Part shown: piece by piece, positions 1 through 9,254 of the stretch
How the letters are laid out: each line of letters begins with the position of its first letter
Position numbering within the stretch: the first letter of the stretch is position 1
DNA from: Streptomyces cupreus
Lineage (GTDB): Bacteria; Actinomycetota; Actinomycetes; Streptomycetales; Streptomycetaceae
Assembly: GCF_014257025.1 (NCBI RefSeq)
Contig: NZ_JACMSF010000025.1
Location: 49,364-113,363 of the forward strand
Direction: 5' to 3'
Length of the DNA: 64,000 nt
Program-made: the position numbers and the translations under genes
The notes under the pieces: generated by a model
Database searches by the model: none
What the model saw: only the letters and a program-made list of their open reading frames with translations
What the model was told of the DNA's origin: nothing

Positions 1-1972
1 GTTCCTGTCGTCGGATGCGTAGGACAGGCCGCAGTTCTGCTTCGGCCTCCTCCAAGCGACCCTGGTTGGCGATCGCCCAGCCAAGTTCATGTCTGGTGGT
101 CAGCGTGTGGACGTCGTTCTCGCCGAGCAGCCTCTGACGAGAAGGCAGAACGCGCCGGTAGCCGCTCTCCGCCTCTCCCCACCGTCCCTGGGCGGCGGCG
201 ATCCAGGCCAGCTCGTGGCGAGTGTCCAGCGTTTCGGGATGGTCTTCCCCAAGCACCTGTCGACGCACGGCGTAAACCCGCTGGAACATGGCCTCCGAGT
301 CGACCAGGCGCCCCCTGGTGGCTGTGTTCCATGCGAGGTGGTGCCGCAGTTTGAGGATCACTGGATGATGCTGGCCGAGGCTAGATCCACGGGTCAGAGC
401 CAGACGGTACAAGTCTTCGCCGACATCGATGGCTCCGCTCTGCTCGATGGCGGCGCCAGTGGTGCAGACAGCTGAGATCAGCGCGGTGAGGGATTCCTGC
501 GCGAGGCGCGGAGCAACGGTGTCCAGCATGGCGTGCACATGTATGCCGAGCAGTCGGAAGCGCGGCCAGTCGGCCGGCATGTACCAGCGCAGGCCAGAAA
601 GAGCAAAGGTGATGAGGCGGACGGCGACGCGCCGGACGAGACGCGCATCCGGCTCGCCTGGGCGCGTGACCTCTGATGCCATGTGGATGCGATTCGTTTC
701 AGCCATCAGCGGGTGGAGAACGACCGCCGTCTGCTGGCCGCACACCCGCACCTCGATCAGGCCCATTGCGTTCAGGCCGTGCAGCGCGTCCTCCACCAGC
801 GAGTCTGCGTCTTCGTCGTTCCCGGCAGCGAAAGGCCCAGGGGCTTGTGGCCGGAGCACGCACGCGAGGCGGCGGGCGTCCAGCAAGTCGAGCGGGATAA
901 GGGTGGCCGGGGCCCAGCAGGAGAGCAGACGCAGCAGTGCACGCGCATGCGGCACGCCGCGTCGCGCCAGGCCGTCCAGGGAGATCTCCCACGTCCGCAT
1001 CACCACTGCGCGCGCCTCTGCCTGGGGGGCATCCAGTAACCGTGCCCCCTCACGGGTGTCGAGTATGTGGTGATAGTCGGCGAAGGTTCGCCACCGGGCA
1101 ACGGGTGAATACAGGTAGGCTCCGGCCAGATGTAGCGCCAGTGGCAGCCCGCCCAGCCGCCGGGCCAGTCGTCGCGCCTCGGTCTCGTCTCCTGCCCCGG
1201 GGGCCAGACCGAGCAGTACTCGGGCGCCTTCGGCCTCGTCCAATGGTCCTATCCGGTACACCAGGGCGTGCCGCCCCCACGTTCGCTGCTCGGCATTTCG
1301 GCTGGTCACCACAGTCAGTCCGCGCCGTGACGGGCGCATCCAGCCCGTTCCGTCACTCACGGCTGCTGGGCCGCTCGGAAATCGGCCGCCGCCGTTCGGC
1401 TCGTTATGTCGATGCACCCCGGCAAGAACCTCGGGGTCGTCGGCGTTGTCGAAGATCAACAGCCATCCGGGGGATGCTCGCTCCAGCAGCGCCCAGAACC
1501 GGTCTGGAGCGTCCGGCGCCCCCGACGCCACCGCCTGTAGGTCCGCCGACGTAGCACCCAACTGCCGCATCACGGAGACCAGCCCGGCTGCAAGGCTCAG
1601 ATGGTCCGCAGCCGAGACCCACCACACCCGTCTGGTCAAGCGTCCCGCCCTTCCTCTGCGAAGGGCGTGCTCAGCCAGCGCCGCCGCAACCGTCGACTTC
1701 CCGATACCGCCCATCCCCGCCAGTATCACGATCGCCACTGGCGGCCTACGCAGCCACTTCCGCAGCTGTGCCATCACCTCGTCACGGCCGTGCGTCTCGA
1801 ACGGCAGTCTCCCTGTGGGCGGCGCCACCGACTCGCCGAATACGGTGGGCCCTGTCGGCACCGGACCCTGACGGTGCTCCAGAACTTGGGCCCGCAACTG
1901 CAGCCACGCCAACCCCAGCCCGGTGCACGTCCCCAACGTGCCTACGGCGCTCCACACCAGGCCCGCGTCCAC
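1..1972 (-). CDS. NB-ARC/TPR STAND-type protein (3' end beyond window)
   Basis: Signal-transduction ATPase of the NB-ARC/tetratricopeptide class, common in Streptomyces as a regulator or conflict protein. Reading on the minus strand from a GTG at 1972 with AGGAGGGA just upstream, the frame is open to the left edge, so the C-terminal repeats are missing. Residues about 3-28 form one hydrophobic helix (LVWSAVGTLGTCTGLGLAWL). A P-loop GMGGIGKST lies near residue 87, followed by the NB-ARC core. From about residue 480 come TPR units with the motif HPETLDTRHELAW and its variants. Its upstream side is occupied by the ISL3 element at 2.1 kb, only about 150 bases from the start codon, which may have displaced its native promoter. 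The ligand is unknown. Confidence 0.85.
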   Translation of the reverse strand, partial: MDAGLVWSAVGTLGTCTGLGLAWLQLRAQVLEHRQGPVPTGPTVFGESVAPPTGRLPFETHGRDEVMAQLRKWLRRPPVAIVILAGMGGIGKSTVAAALAEHALRRGRAGRLTRRVWWVSAADHLSLAAGLVSVMRQLGATSADLQAVASGAPDAPDRFWALLERASPGWLLIFDNADDPEVLAGVHRHNEPNGGGRFPSGPAAVSDGTGWMRPSRRGLTVVTSRNAEQRTWGRHALVYRIGPLDEAEGARVLLGLAPGAGDETEARRLARRLGGLPLALHLAGAYLYSPVARWRTFADYHHILDTREGARLLDAPQAEARAVVMRTWEISLDGLARRGVPHARALLRLLSCWAPATLIPLDLLDARRLACVLRPQAPGPFAAGNDEDADSLVEDALHGLNAMGLIEVRVCGQQTAVVLHPLMAETNRIHMASEVTRPGEPDARLVRRVAVRLITFALSGLRWYMPADWPRFRLLGIHVHAMLDTVAPRLAQESLTALISAVCTTGAAIEQSGAIDVGEDLYRLALTRGSSLGQHHPVILKLRHHLAWNTATRGRLVDSEAMFQRVYAVRRQVLGEDHPETLDTRHELAWIAAAQGRWGEAESGYRRVLPSRQRLLGENDVHTLTTRHELGWAIANQGRLEEAEAELRPVLRIRRQE

Positions 1973-2120
1973 AATTCCCTCCTGGGAGAGCACTCACACG
2001 ACTGCGCAAAGCATGCTTTCAACCGTTCCCCTCCGCATGCACCCGCGCGAGGGCGCAATCGGGGGAGCGCAGGGAGCGCCTCGGAGCATCGAGTACCCGC
2101 TGCAGGGGATCGCTTCACCG

Positions 2121-2144
2121 CCACAACTGCGATCATGAACGGCC
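2121..2144 (+). repeat. Left terminal inverted repeat of the ISL3 element
   Basis: CCACAACTGCGATCATGAAC followed by GGCC; pairs with 3756-3779 read in reverse complement with two mismatches. It ends one base before the transposase GTG at 2145. Confidence 0.8.
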
Positions 2145-3692
2145 GTGGGTGATGCACTGCTCCACGACTTGTGGTTCCACCATGTCGAAGGTGTTGTGAT
2201 TGAAAGCATCGTGCCCGACCGCGAGTTGGTGGTCGTACGGGCCCGCGCGTCAGCGGAGCGGGCGGTGTGCCCCGCCTGTGGGACGGCATCTGCCCGGGTG
2301 CACAGCCGGTACGTACGTCGGCTCGCGGACAGCGCGGTCGGCGGTCGACCGGTGGTGGTTGAGTTACAGGTCCGGCGGTTCCGTTGCCGAGAACGGGCCT
2401 GCCAGCAGGCGACGTTCGCCGAACAGGTGGAAGGGCTGACCTTCCGACACGGGAGGCGAAGCACCGGACTGCAGACGGTGCTCGAACGGGTAGCGGTGAT
2501 GCTGGCGGGCCGGGCCGGCGCCCGCCTGGCGGACACACTCGGGGTCAGGGCGAGCCGGTCGACGCTTCTGCGGCTGATACGCCGCCTGCCTGAGCCCGAA
2601 GTGCACACGCCGCGGGTGCTCGGGGTGGACGAGTTCGCGCTGCGCAAGGGGCACAACTACGGCACGATCCTGGTGGACATCGAGACACGCACCCCGGTCG
2701 ATCTGCTGCCCGACCGGGAAACCTCGACGGTGGCCCGGTGGCTCACCGACCACCCCGGCGTCCAGGTGATCTGCCGCGACCGCTCAACCGCCTACGCCGA
2801 AGCCGGGCGGCTCGGCGCCCCGGACGCGGTCCACGTCGCGGACCGGTGGCACATCTGGAAGAACCTGGTCGAGGCCGTCGAGAAAACGGTTATCCAGCAC
2901 CGTGCTTTGCTGCGCGAGCCGGAGGAGCCAGGCCCGGTTCGTCCCAACCCGGCCGAACAGATCACAGATCTGGAGTCACGTTCCGCAGGCGAGCCACGGC
3001 AGTCCGGGCGCCTGTCCGACCGGGTGCGCGAGCAGCACGCGGCCGTCCACGCCCTGCTGGATGAAGGGCTCGGGCTGCGGCCCATCGCCCGGCGGCTCGG
3101 CCTGGCCCGCAACACCATCCGCCGCCTGGCCCACGCGGCCACCGCGGACGAGCTCCTGGTCGGCCGCTGGACCGGGCGGACCAGCATCCTCGATCCCTAC
3201 AAGCCCTACCTGCACCAGCGGTGGGCTGAGGGCTGCACCGTCGCCCGCCGCCTGTTCGAGGAACTCCGCGAGCGCGGCTACCACGGCGGCGAGAGCGTCG
3301 TGAAGAAGTACGTGCAACGGCTGCGCGAAGCCTTCCCGCACGACGATCCACCCCGCAAAGCCCCGTCCGTGCGCGACGTCACCAGCTGGATCACCCGCCG
3401 CCCCGACCGTCTCGACGACGACCAGGAGCGGCAGCTCAAGGCGATCCTCGCCCGCTGCCCCGAACTAGACCGGGCTGCCGAACACGTGCGGGCCTTCGCC
3501 GAGCTGATGAACAACCGCCAAGGCCAGGACCTCGACCAGTGGATCGAGCGCGTCCAGGCCGACGACCTGCCCTCCCTGCACGGCTTCGTCAACGGCCTTG
3601 GCCAGGACCGCGCCGCGGTCGTCGCCGGGCTCAGCCTCAGCTACAGCTCCGGCGCCGTCGAGGGCCACAACAACAAGATCAAGATGCTGTAG
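2145..3692 (+). pseudogene. ISL3-family transposase, premature stop near the C-terminus
   Basis: DDE transposase of the ISL3 family, 515 codons from a GTG at 2145. The N-terminal zinc-binding segment has CPACGTASARVHSRY and a second Cys pair near RFRCRERACQQ. The catalytic region starts at LGVDEFALRKGHNYGTILVD, and the conserved C-terminal motif SLSYSSGAVEGHNNKIKML is present. There a TAG replaces what is a Lys codon in relatives. The same frame continues after the TAG with RQMFGRANFDLLRKRVLLA to the usual family C-terminus at about 3766. The protein therefore lacks about 24 residues and is probably inactive unless the stop is read through. The rest of the frame is intact, so the mutation looks recent. 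Confidence 0.85.
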
Positions 3693-3755
3693 CGGCAGAT
3701 GTTCGGACGAGCCAACTTCGACCTGCTCCGCAAGCGGGTCCTCCTCGCAGCGCGA

Positions 3756-3779
3756 GGCCGTTCATGATCGCGCTTGTGG
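3756..3779 (-). repeat. Right terminal inverted repeat of the ISL3 element
   Basis: GGCCGTTCATGATCGC (3756-3771) then GCTTGTGG; reverse-complement match of the left repeat at 2121-2144. The normal end of the transposase frame overlaps its first bases. Confidence 0.8.
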
Positions 3780-3840
3780 TGGCCCTCCGTGGCCCCGGCA
3801 CTGAAAGTGATCCAGAACCACGATTCACGCGTCGCCGACA

Positions 3841-3915
3841 ACCCACCAAGGCTCCGATGATGCCCGCCCCTGCTCCGATTAGGGCTGCTGCTGTCTCGCT
3901 GTCCACGAGGCGCAT
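3841..3915 (-). pseudogene. 5' stub of a small membrane protein gene
   Basis: Minus-strand ATG at 3915 begins MRLVDSETAAALIGAGAGII and continues GALVG, a start typical of short Streptomyces one-helix membrane proteins. The similarity then stops abruptly about 55 bases from the right end of the ISL3 element. I read it as the truncated 5' end of a gene removed by rearrangement near the insertion. Only about 25 codons survive. Function unknown. Confidence 0.35.
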
Positions 3916-4360
3916 TGTGACGGACAGCTCATGCGTCAGTCCCGGCCGGATCGGCGTCCGGCCGGCGGCCCTGAGGACCTGACGCGCGCGCTGTACACGG
4001 ATGCGGTCGCAGCGCAGCGCCGTTGACGCAAGACATGACGAAAGGTCCCGCGCGGCCGTGATGACCACGCAGGGGGCTTGTCGGCTATCGGCGGTCATTG
4101 AAGGCCTGTACCGGCGGGAAGAGTCCGCGGGGTACGTACTGAGTAACGCGCACCCACGGGTCCATCACCCAGAATCAGGCCAGTGGACCCCCGGGTTCGT
4201 CCTGAAGCACCTTCAGTTCTCCCGAACCCGCGGGGGTCCTGGGGTGCCTGCCGGTAAGAATGGTGTCACCAGCCGCAGGTGGCGCCGCTCACCTCAGGGG
4301 TAGGCGTGTGCAGAATGGTGGGCCGAGATGTCCAAAGGCATCGGAGACCGCACGGGCGCG
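3916..4360. other. Gene-free stretch
   Basis: No frame on either strand shows a recognisable protein or convincing codon bias. A short repeated theme of CCCGCGGGGGTCC-type sequence near 4230 could be a weak hairpin. I see no tRNA or attachment site. Confidence 0.4.
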
Positions 4361-4690
4361 TCAGCGGCGCTTCTTCGCCGCCCGTGGCGGCAGGCGGCAC
4401 AGCTTCGCGCGGAGCCGCTCGACCTCCTCGATGTTGCCAGCCTCGACGAGGAGTTCTATCGCACGACGCCATGCCTGGCGCGTCTGGGCGAGCCGGCCCT
4501 GCATTGCCCGGACGTCACCGGTCCAGTGCAGGACACACGCCTCGTAGTACGGGCTGTTCCATGGGCGTTTGTACAGTTCCGCCGCGACATGTCCGTCCTT
4601 GTCGGCTGCGCAGGAGCCCGGGATGCGCTGCTTCGCCCGGTCGCGTTCAACTTGTGGAGAGGCAGAATTCCGAGGCGGCGTTGTTCAGGT
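4361..4690 (-). pseudogene. C-terminal remnant of a TPR-like regulator
   Basis: Minus-strand frame closed by TGA at 4361-4363 and preceded by an in-frame TGA near 4690. The readable part contains ELYKRPWNSPYYEACVLHWT and then GDVRAMQGRLAQTRQAWRRA, ending RAAKKRR. This looks like the end of a Streptomyces regulator with TPR-like helices. No start codon with a ribosome binding site is visible, and the upstream part is lost. I cannot name the parent family. Confidence 0.4.
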
Positions 4691-5003
4691 CCCGTGGTCT
4701 GATTCTGTCCACCGTGTGACAAAGCGTGTTCGTCGACGTGCTCCGTGACTGGATCCGTCCCGGTCCTTCGGTTGCGGGCTGAAAGCTCCGGCTCGCCAAC
4801 AGACGAGCTGGTCGGGTGGTTGGTTTCGGGGCTCCTGGTCGATGCTGTGCGCACGGCGGCCGCGGGCAGGTACGACGAAGTCATCGAAGTCCTCACGGAT
4901 GAAGGTGATGGCAATCGGGCGTCCACTGTGGCTGCGTTGATTCTGGTCCTGGGCGGCGGCCAGGACGGCGAAGGGGCCTTGTGTGTGCTGGGATGGTTCG
5001 TGG

Positions 5004-7364
5004 TCATGGGTGTGAGCTGGAGGGTGTGAGGATTGCCTGGGTGGTGAGGTAGGCCTCCAGTGCCTTGGGAGCCAGGGGCGGGGAGTAGTAGAAGCCCTGG
5101 CCGTAGAGGCAGCCGAGTGAGTGCAGCCGCTGTGCTTGGTGGGGGGTTTCGATGCCCTCTGCGATCACGTCCAGGTCGAGAGCGTCTCCGACCTGGAGGA
5201 TGGCCTGGATGAGGCTCGTGTCGACATCGCCGCCGCCTCGCAGGACGAAACTCTGGTCGATCTTGACGGTGTCGGTCGGCAGGTCGCGCAGGTAGGCCAA
5301 GGAGGAGTACCCGGTTCCGAAGTCGTCGATGGAGACACGCACACCGAGGTCACGCAGTGCGCGAATGTGGGGGGATGTGGTCTCGGCGTCGGTGACGAGG
5401 GTGCTCTCGGTGATCTCGAGGACCAGGGAGGCCGGGGGGAACGCGGTCTCGTGCAGGATCTGCCGCACAGTGTCGGGGAAGCGGTGGTCCTTGAGCTGCC
5501 GGCCGGAGATGTTGACGGCCACGCTCAGGGCCTCGGCTTTCGGGACGGTGTCGTGCCAGTGCCGGCCGTGGCGGCAGGCTTCGCGCAGTACCCAGGCGCC
5601 GATGGGGCGAATCAGGCCTGTCTCCTCAGCCACGGGCACGAACACCTCGGGCGGGGTGGGGGATCGGCCGCCCCGCTCCCAGCGCACCAGGGCCTCCACG
5701 CTGGTGACCTGTCCGGTGGGCAGGTGGACGACCGGCTGGTAATGCACGGTGAGTTCGTTACGGGGCAGCGCGTAGCGAAGATCCTGGGCGATACGGGCCC
5801 GGCTCTGCCGTCCCAGGCTCATGGTCGGCTCGAAGAGTTCCGCGCGGTCGCGGCCGCGTTCCTTGGCCACGTACAAGGCGATGTCGGCGTTGCGGAGAGC
5901 GTCGTGGAACGTGGTCGGTTCGGTGATGGCGACGGCGCCGATGCTGGCGGTGACGAAGACGCTGCGATGGCCAGAGAGCGCGAAGGGCTCCTTGAAGCGG
6001 TCCAGGAACCGCTGGGCGTACGTCTCGGCGGGGATCTCGCTGAGGTCTTCGGCGAGGACGGCGAACTCGTCCCCGCCCATGCGGGCGATAGTGTCGCTGC
6101 GGCGTGCTGCGCCCAGGAGCCGGTGGCCGACGGTGATGAGCAGCTCATCGCCGACCGGATGGCCGAGGCTGTCGTTGATGTCTTTGAATCCGTCGAGGTC
6201 GATCAGCAGCAGGACAGTGTTGTGGGCCGCCGCGGGGCGGCTGAGGGCGTGATCCAGCCGCTCGAAGAACAGTGGCCGGTTGGCCAGACCGGTCAGTGCG
6301 TCGTGGAAGGCCTGGTGGGTGAGCTGTTGCTGCAGCGAGGTCTGCTGGCGCAAGGCGTCCTCGGCCATGCGGGCCCGGGCGCCGGCCTGGTCGGCCTGGG
6401 CTTCGGCGAACCGTGCCAGGAGCGTGATGCGCACGACCAGCAACACGGTCAAAGCGGCCACGATGCTCGCGATGGCCATGGTGTGTGTGTCCTGCCCGCG
6501 CACGCCGCCGACGTCCGCGATCAGCACGACCGGACCGAGGAGGGCGGGCAGGGTGAGGACACAGATACGGGCGCGGGACAGCCGCTCCCGGTTGCGCGGC
6601 ACCAGCTGGGTTGTCCTGGCCATGGACGGATGCAGGGCGCCCGCGCCGAGCAGCGCATAGGAAGCCATCCACAGGGCATAGCAGACGTCGGCGGCGACCG
6701 GAGCGCCAGTCGCCGCCAGCGTGGAGTAGTACAACGCGTCGGCGACCAGCGTGGCACCCACCCACAAAGTGAACAGGGCGAGGGCTGGCAGGCGGACTCC
6801 CGAGACGAGTGCCAGCTTGGCGACCATGCCCAGCAGCAAGAGATCGGCCAGCGGATAGGCCAGGGAGACCGTCAGCGCCAGCGCCGACAGGTGGCCGCGC
6901 AGGTAGGGCATGACGATGAATGCCCATGCCAGGGTAGACATCCCCAGGGTAATGATCCCCGCATCCAGCACGGCCCCCCATCGCCAGCCCGAGCCCCGTG
7001 CCGCCATCAGGCTGACCAGGCCGGCAGCGAAGCATGGATAGGCCGCCAGATACAGCACGTCGGCCGGTGAGGGGAACGGCACCGGCGTGCCCGCGACCTG
7101 GAAGGCGCCGAAGATGGCATCCGCCCCCGTGAACAGCCCCATGCCGACAGCGAACAGATACCAGGAGTGGCTCGGGCGCGGCCGGTGCCACCGGACGCCG
7201 ACCAGGATCGCGACCGTGGCACAGGCCGCCAGCACCGGGGAGAACAGGTGACGTACGGGCGCGGTGACCACGAGGTAGACCGTGATCACCGCGGCGCCGG
7301 CGGCCAAAAACCACCACCAGGCGTTCCTGCGCCTACGCAGCGCTTTGCTCTGCGCCTCCTGCAT
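5004..7364 (-). CDS. Membrane-bound GGDEF-EAL protein (cyclic di-GMP turnover)
   Basis: Makes and/or breaks cyclic di-GMP, the second messenger that governs Streptomyces development. The 786-residue reading starts at ATG 7364 (MQEAQSKALRRRRNAWWW) with GGAGGTGTC directly before it; the frame extends further upstream but without a better site. Residues about 15-330 hold eight to ten membrane helices. A GGDEF domain follows, with the intact motif RMGGDEFAVL near residue 430. The EAL domain has SVEALVRWERGG near 556, EITES and DDFGTGYSSLAYL, so both active sites look complete. The architecture resembles the RmdB class of Streptomyces membrane phosphodiesterase/cyclases (known family). It stands alone, convergent with the fragment region below 5 kb. 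Confidence 0.88.
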   Translation of the reverse strand: MQEAQSKALRRRRNAWWWFLAAGAAVITVYLVVTAPVRHLFSPVLAACATVAILVGVRWHRPRPSHSWYLFAVGMGLFTGADAIFGAFQVAGTPVPFPSPADVLYLAAYPCFAAGLVSLMAARGSGWRWGAVLDAGIITLGMSTLAWAFIVMPYLRGHLSALALTVSLAYPLADLLLLGMVAKLALVSGVRLPALALFTLWVGATLVADALYYSTLAATGAPVAADVCYALWMASYALLGAGALHPSMARTTQLVPRNRERLSRARICVLTLPALLGPVVLIADVGGVRGQDTHTMAIASIVAALTVLLVVRITLLARFAEAQADQAGARARMAEDALRQQTSLQQQLTHQAFHDALTGLANRPLFFERLDHALSRPAAAHNTVLLLIDLDGFKDINDSLGHPVGDELLITVGHRLLGAARRSDTIARMGGDEFAVLAEDLSEIPAETYAQRFLDRFKEPFALSGHRSVFVTASIGAVAITEPTTFHDALRNADIALYVAKERGRDRAELFEPTMSLGRQSRARIAQDLRYALPRNELTVHYQPVVHLPTGQVTSVEALVRWERGGRSPTPPEVFVPVAEETGLIRPIGAWVLREACRHGRHWHDTVPKAEALSVAVNISGRQLKDHRFPDTVRQILHETAFPPASLVLEITESTLVTDAETTSPHIRALRDLGVRVSIDDFGTGYSSLAYLRDLPTDTVKIDQSFVLRGGGDVDTSLIQAILQVGDALDLDVIAEGIETPHQAQRLHSLGCLYGQGFYYSPPLAPKALEAYLTTQAILTPSSSHP

Positions 7365-7499
7365 GACACCTCCGCGGACGTAACCCGTGGTCCTGGTGGC
7401 CGGGGTCGGATAGCCCACAGGGGCTGCCTGTACGCTCCACCCAAAGAGGACTCGGTAAAGATCGCAACCGCACCTCACGGCCGCGGAACCCGCCGTCGG

Positions 7500-7860
7500 C
7501 ATGACGGTCAGCACCGTCCCGGCGCTTGGGCGGAGCCCTTCGAGGACTTGCCGTAGCGGTCCATCATGCTGCCGTAGGCGCCAAACTGCGGGACCTGCGG
7601 TTTTGCGGCGCAGGTCGACCAGGCCCAGCGGGTATGACTCGGTGCGACGGGGCGCCGTAGGCGTAGACCGTCTTCAGGATGGCGGTGTCCCGCAGGACCG
7701 CCAGGGCACCCTTGCGGCCCTGTCCCTTGCCCTTGGCGGGCCGGGCGTCGGCCGCGTCAAAGAGTGCCTGGACCCCGTCGTAAGTGAGCGGCCGGTGTGT
7801 CGGCGATCGCCCTCGTACTCCACCGTACGCACTGCCCGAGGAGAAGCAGGAAGCCATCAG
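7500..7860 (-). pseudogene. Tyrosine recombinase (integrase) fragment
   Basis: Minus-strand remnant of a phage/plasmid integrase. One frame reads RPLTYDGVQALFDAADARPA and continues GRKGALAVLRDTAILKTVYAYG, matching the start of the catalytic domain. After a frameshift, another frame reads PQVPQFGAYGSMMDRYGKSS KGSAQAPGRC, matching the downstream part. Neither the Arg-His-x-x-Arg nor the Tyr box is present. At least two frameshifts make it non-functional. It marks an old integration event next to further mobile debris. Confidence 0.6.
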
Positions 7861-8040
7861 TGCCCTGGGCGCCGGCGTCCTGGACGCGGCCCTGACTCAG
7901 CAAGAAGGAAGGGGATGGCACGCGACGGTCCAGGTCGAGCGGCGTGCGCCCTCACCCCATGGGCACCACCCGAATGGGAAACGACGATCGGGACGGTGAC
8001 CACGCAGTGGCCGGCCGCGATCTTCTCCCCGCCTTTGGGG
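7826..8040 (+). pseudogene. Scrambled copy of pieces of the amine oxidase locus
   Basis: Three blocks match the amine oxidase neighbourhood near 25.4-25.9 kb. 7829-7884 reads LPEEKQEAISALGAGVLD, equivalent to the coding strand of the oxidase near 25740-25795. 7886-7938 is an exact 53-base inverted copy of 25395-25447, which lies just downstream of that gene. 7984-8036 matches 25826-25878 in the same plus orientation, so antisense to the oxidase. The order and orientation imply deletion and inversion after duplication. No functional product is expected. Confidence 0.6.
7886..7938 (+). repeat. 53-base inverted repeat, copy 1 (partner 25395-25447)
   Basis: Begins GCGGCCCTGACTCAGCAAGA and ends GGTCCAGGTCGA; identical to the reverse complement of 25395-25447, with a further seven matching bases after one mismatch. 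Confidence 0.85.
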
Positions 8041-8051
8041 CCCCTCCGCCA

Positions 8052-8225
8052 ACGCGCTCAACAGCCAGAACAACGACCTGTCCCGGCTGATAGGCTCCGC
8101 TTTCGGCGGTGCTTCCGCGGCAGCCGGTGGAATCAACCTGCTCGCGCTCCTCGACGCCGCGAGCTTCCTCATCTCCGCCGCATTGATTGCGGCAATCCCC
8201 ACCGCACCACGGGCAGAGCTAACAC
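8052..8225 (+). pseudogene. MFS transporter internal fragment
   Basis: Plus-strand frame reads NNDLSRLIGSAFGGASAAAG then INLLALLDAASFLISAALIA, a pair of membrane helices typical of the middle of drug-efflux MFS proteins. There is no start, no stop in context and no flanking transporter sequence, so this is an isolated relic joined directly to transposase sequence. Confidence 0.5.
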
Positions 8226-8398
8226 CCTCCGCGCAGGTGGGTGGTGAAGCGCAGTCTGGGTTGGATCATGCACGCCCACCGCCTGGTCCGCGATTACGAA
8301 CGCCTCCCGCAGCACAGTGAGGCCCTGATCACCTGGGCGGCGATCACCCTGATGACCCGCCGCCTGACACAGCTGACCCGCCAAGCGCTCCAGGCATG
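8226..8398 (+). pseudogene. IS5-family transposase C-terminal fragment
   Basis: Reads WVVKRSLGWIMHAHRLVRDY then ERLPQHSEALITWAAITLMT, ending TRQALQA and TGA at 8396-8398. This is the C-terminus of an IS5-group DDE transposase, including the final catalytic-helix region. The upstream two thirds are absent. Confidence 0.65.
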
Positions 8399-8730
8399 AC
8401 CACCTGGGCGTACTGCTACGAAGGATCCCGGGGGCGTTGACGGTTCGGAGTCTCCGTCACCTCGATCCTCAGAATCTTCAAACCAGACGGGCTTCAGGCG
8501 CGAGAACCGGAGCAAACGGGCGGACACGTTCGCGGCTCGATGGACGCGAGGGTGAACGTATGGGGCAAACACCTCAAGCCCGACGGCCAGGAAAGTACTT
8601 ACCGGCATAGACCGTCCCTAAATGCCCACTCGGAGGGCATTTAGAGCCGGTATGACGATCTTGTGGTCGCCTGATCGTGTGGGCTTGGGTGGTTCGGGCT
8701 GGTCGCGTGGCTTGGTCCTGCTGGGCTGTT
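8399..8730. other. Gene-free stretch between transposase fragments
   Basis: No supported reading frame. The block carries no recognisable terminal repeat and looks like unassigned mobile-element junk. Confidence 0.35.
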
Positions 8731-8985
8731 CGGGTGAGTGACCGCAAGCCCTACAAGAGCGACCTGTCCGATGAGCGGTGGGCGTTGATTGAGCCGGTGA
8801 TCGCGGCATGGAAGGCCGACCACCCGTCCCCGACGGGACATCAGGGCCGATATGAGATGCGGGAGATCGTCAACGCGATCCTGTACCAGGGCAGGACCGG
8901 CCGCCAGTGAGACTACTTCCCGCACGACCTGCCACCGAAGTCGGCCGTCTACTACTTCGCGGCCTGGCACGACGACGGCACGGAC
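8731..8985 (+). pseudogene. IS5-family transposase N-terminal fragment with nonsense codon
   Basis: Starts VSDRKPYKSDLSDERWALIE and continues IVNAILYQGRTGRQ, the N-terminus of an IS5-group transposase. A TGA at 8908-8910 replaces the Trp codon of relatives, and the frame then goes on DYFPHDLPPKSAVYYFAAWH DDGTDTEP. It breaks off where IS630-type sequence begins, so the element is a chimera. Confidence 0.65.
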
Positions 8986-9254
8986 ACGGAACCCACCTCT
9001 GCACGGACATGCGCCACTTCATCGACGGCCAGGACTGGCTGACCGTCGTCCAGCTACCCGCCTACGCCCCCGAGCTCAATCCCGTCGAAGGCATCTGGTC
9101 ACTCCTGCGACGCGGCTACACCACCAACGTCGCCTTCACCAGCTCAGACCACCTCATCTGCACTGTCCGCCACGGCCTCCGCAAGATCCAGTACCGCCCC
9201 ACACTCCTCGACGGCTGCCTTGCAGAAACCGGACTCGCTCTCCACCCCGCATAA
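8986..9254 (+). pseudogene. IS630-family transposase C-terminal fragment
   Basis: Reads MRHFIDGQDWLTVVQLPAYA then PELNPVEGIWSLLRRGYTTN and RHGLRKIQYRPTLLDGCL, ending at TAA 9252-9254. The LPAYAPELNPVE block holds the last acidic catalytic residue of IS630 enzymes. The N-terminal two thirds are missing and replaced by IS5 sequence in the same frame family. Confidence 0.7.

Larger units (their letters stand above)
2121..3779 (+). mobile_element. ISL3-family insertion sequence
   Basis: Insertion sequence bounded by imperfect 24-base terminal inverted repeats at 2121-2144 and 3756-3779 (22 of 24 match; core GCGATCATGAACGGCC is perfect). It carries one ISL3 transposase gene. The true outer ends may lie a few bases further out and I could not fix a target duplication. 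It sits directly upstream of the NB-ARC/TPR gene. Confidence 0.8.

Noticed and set aside
4745..5029. 94-codon plus-strand frame (DELVGWLVSGLLVDAVRTAA)
   Set aside because: No ribosome binding site, no known family, and it runs into the 3' end of the GGDEF-EAL gene; not enough support for a gene.
5121..7070. 649-codon plus-strand open frame
   Set aside because: Antisense shadow of the GGDEF-EAL gene; no domain, low-complexity Gly/Val/Gln composition typical of reverse-frame reading in high-GC DNA.
7501..8247. 248-codon plus-strand open frame
   Set aside because: It spans integrase, amine-oxidase-copy and MFS relics in wrong frames; a chance frame over debris.
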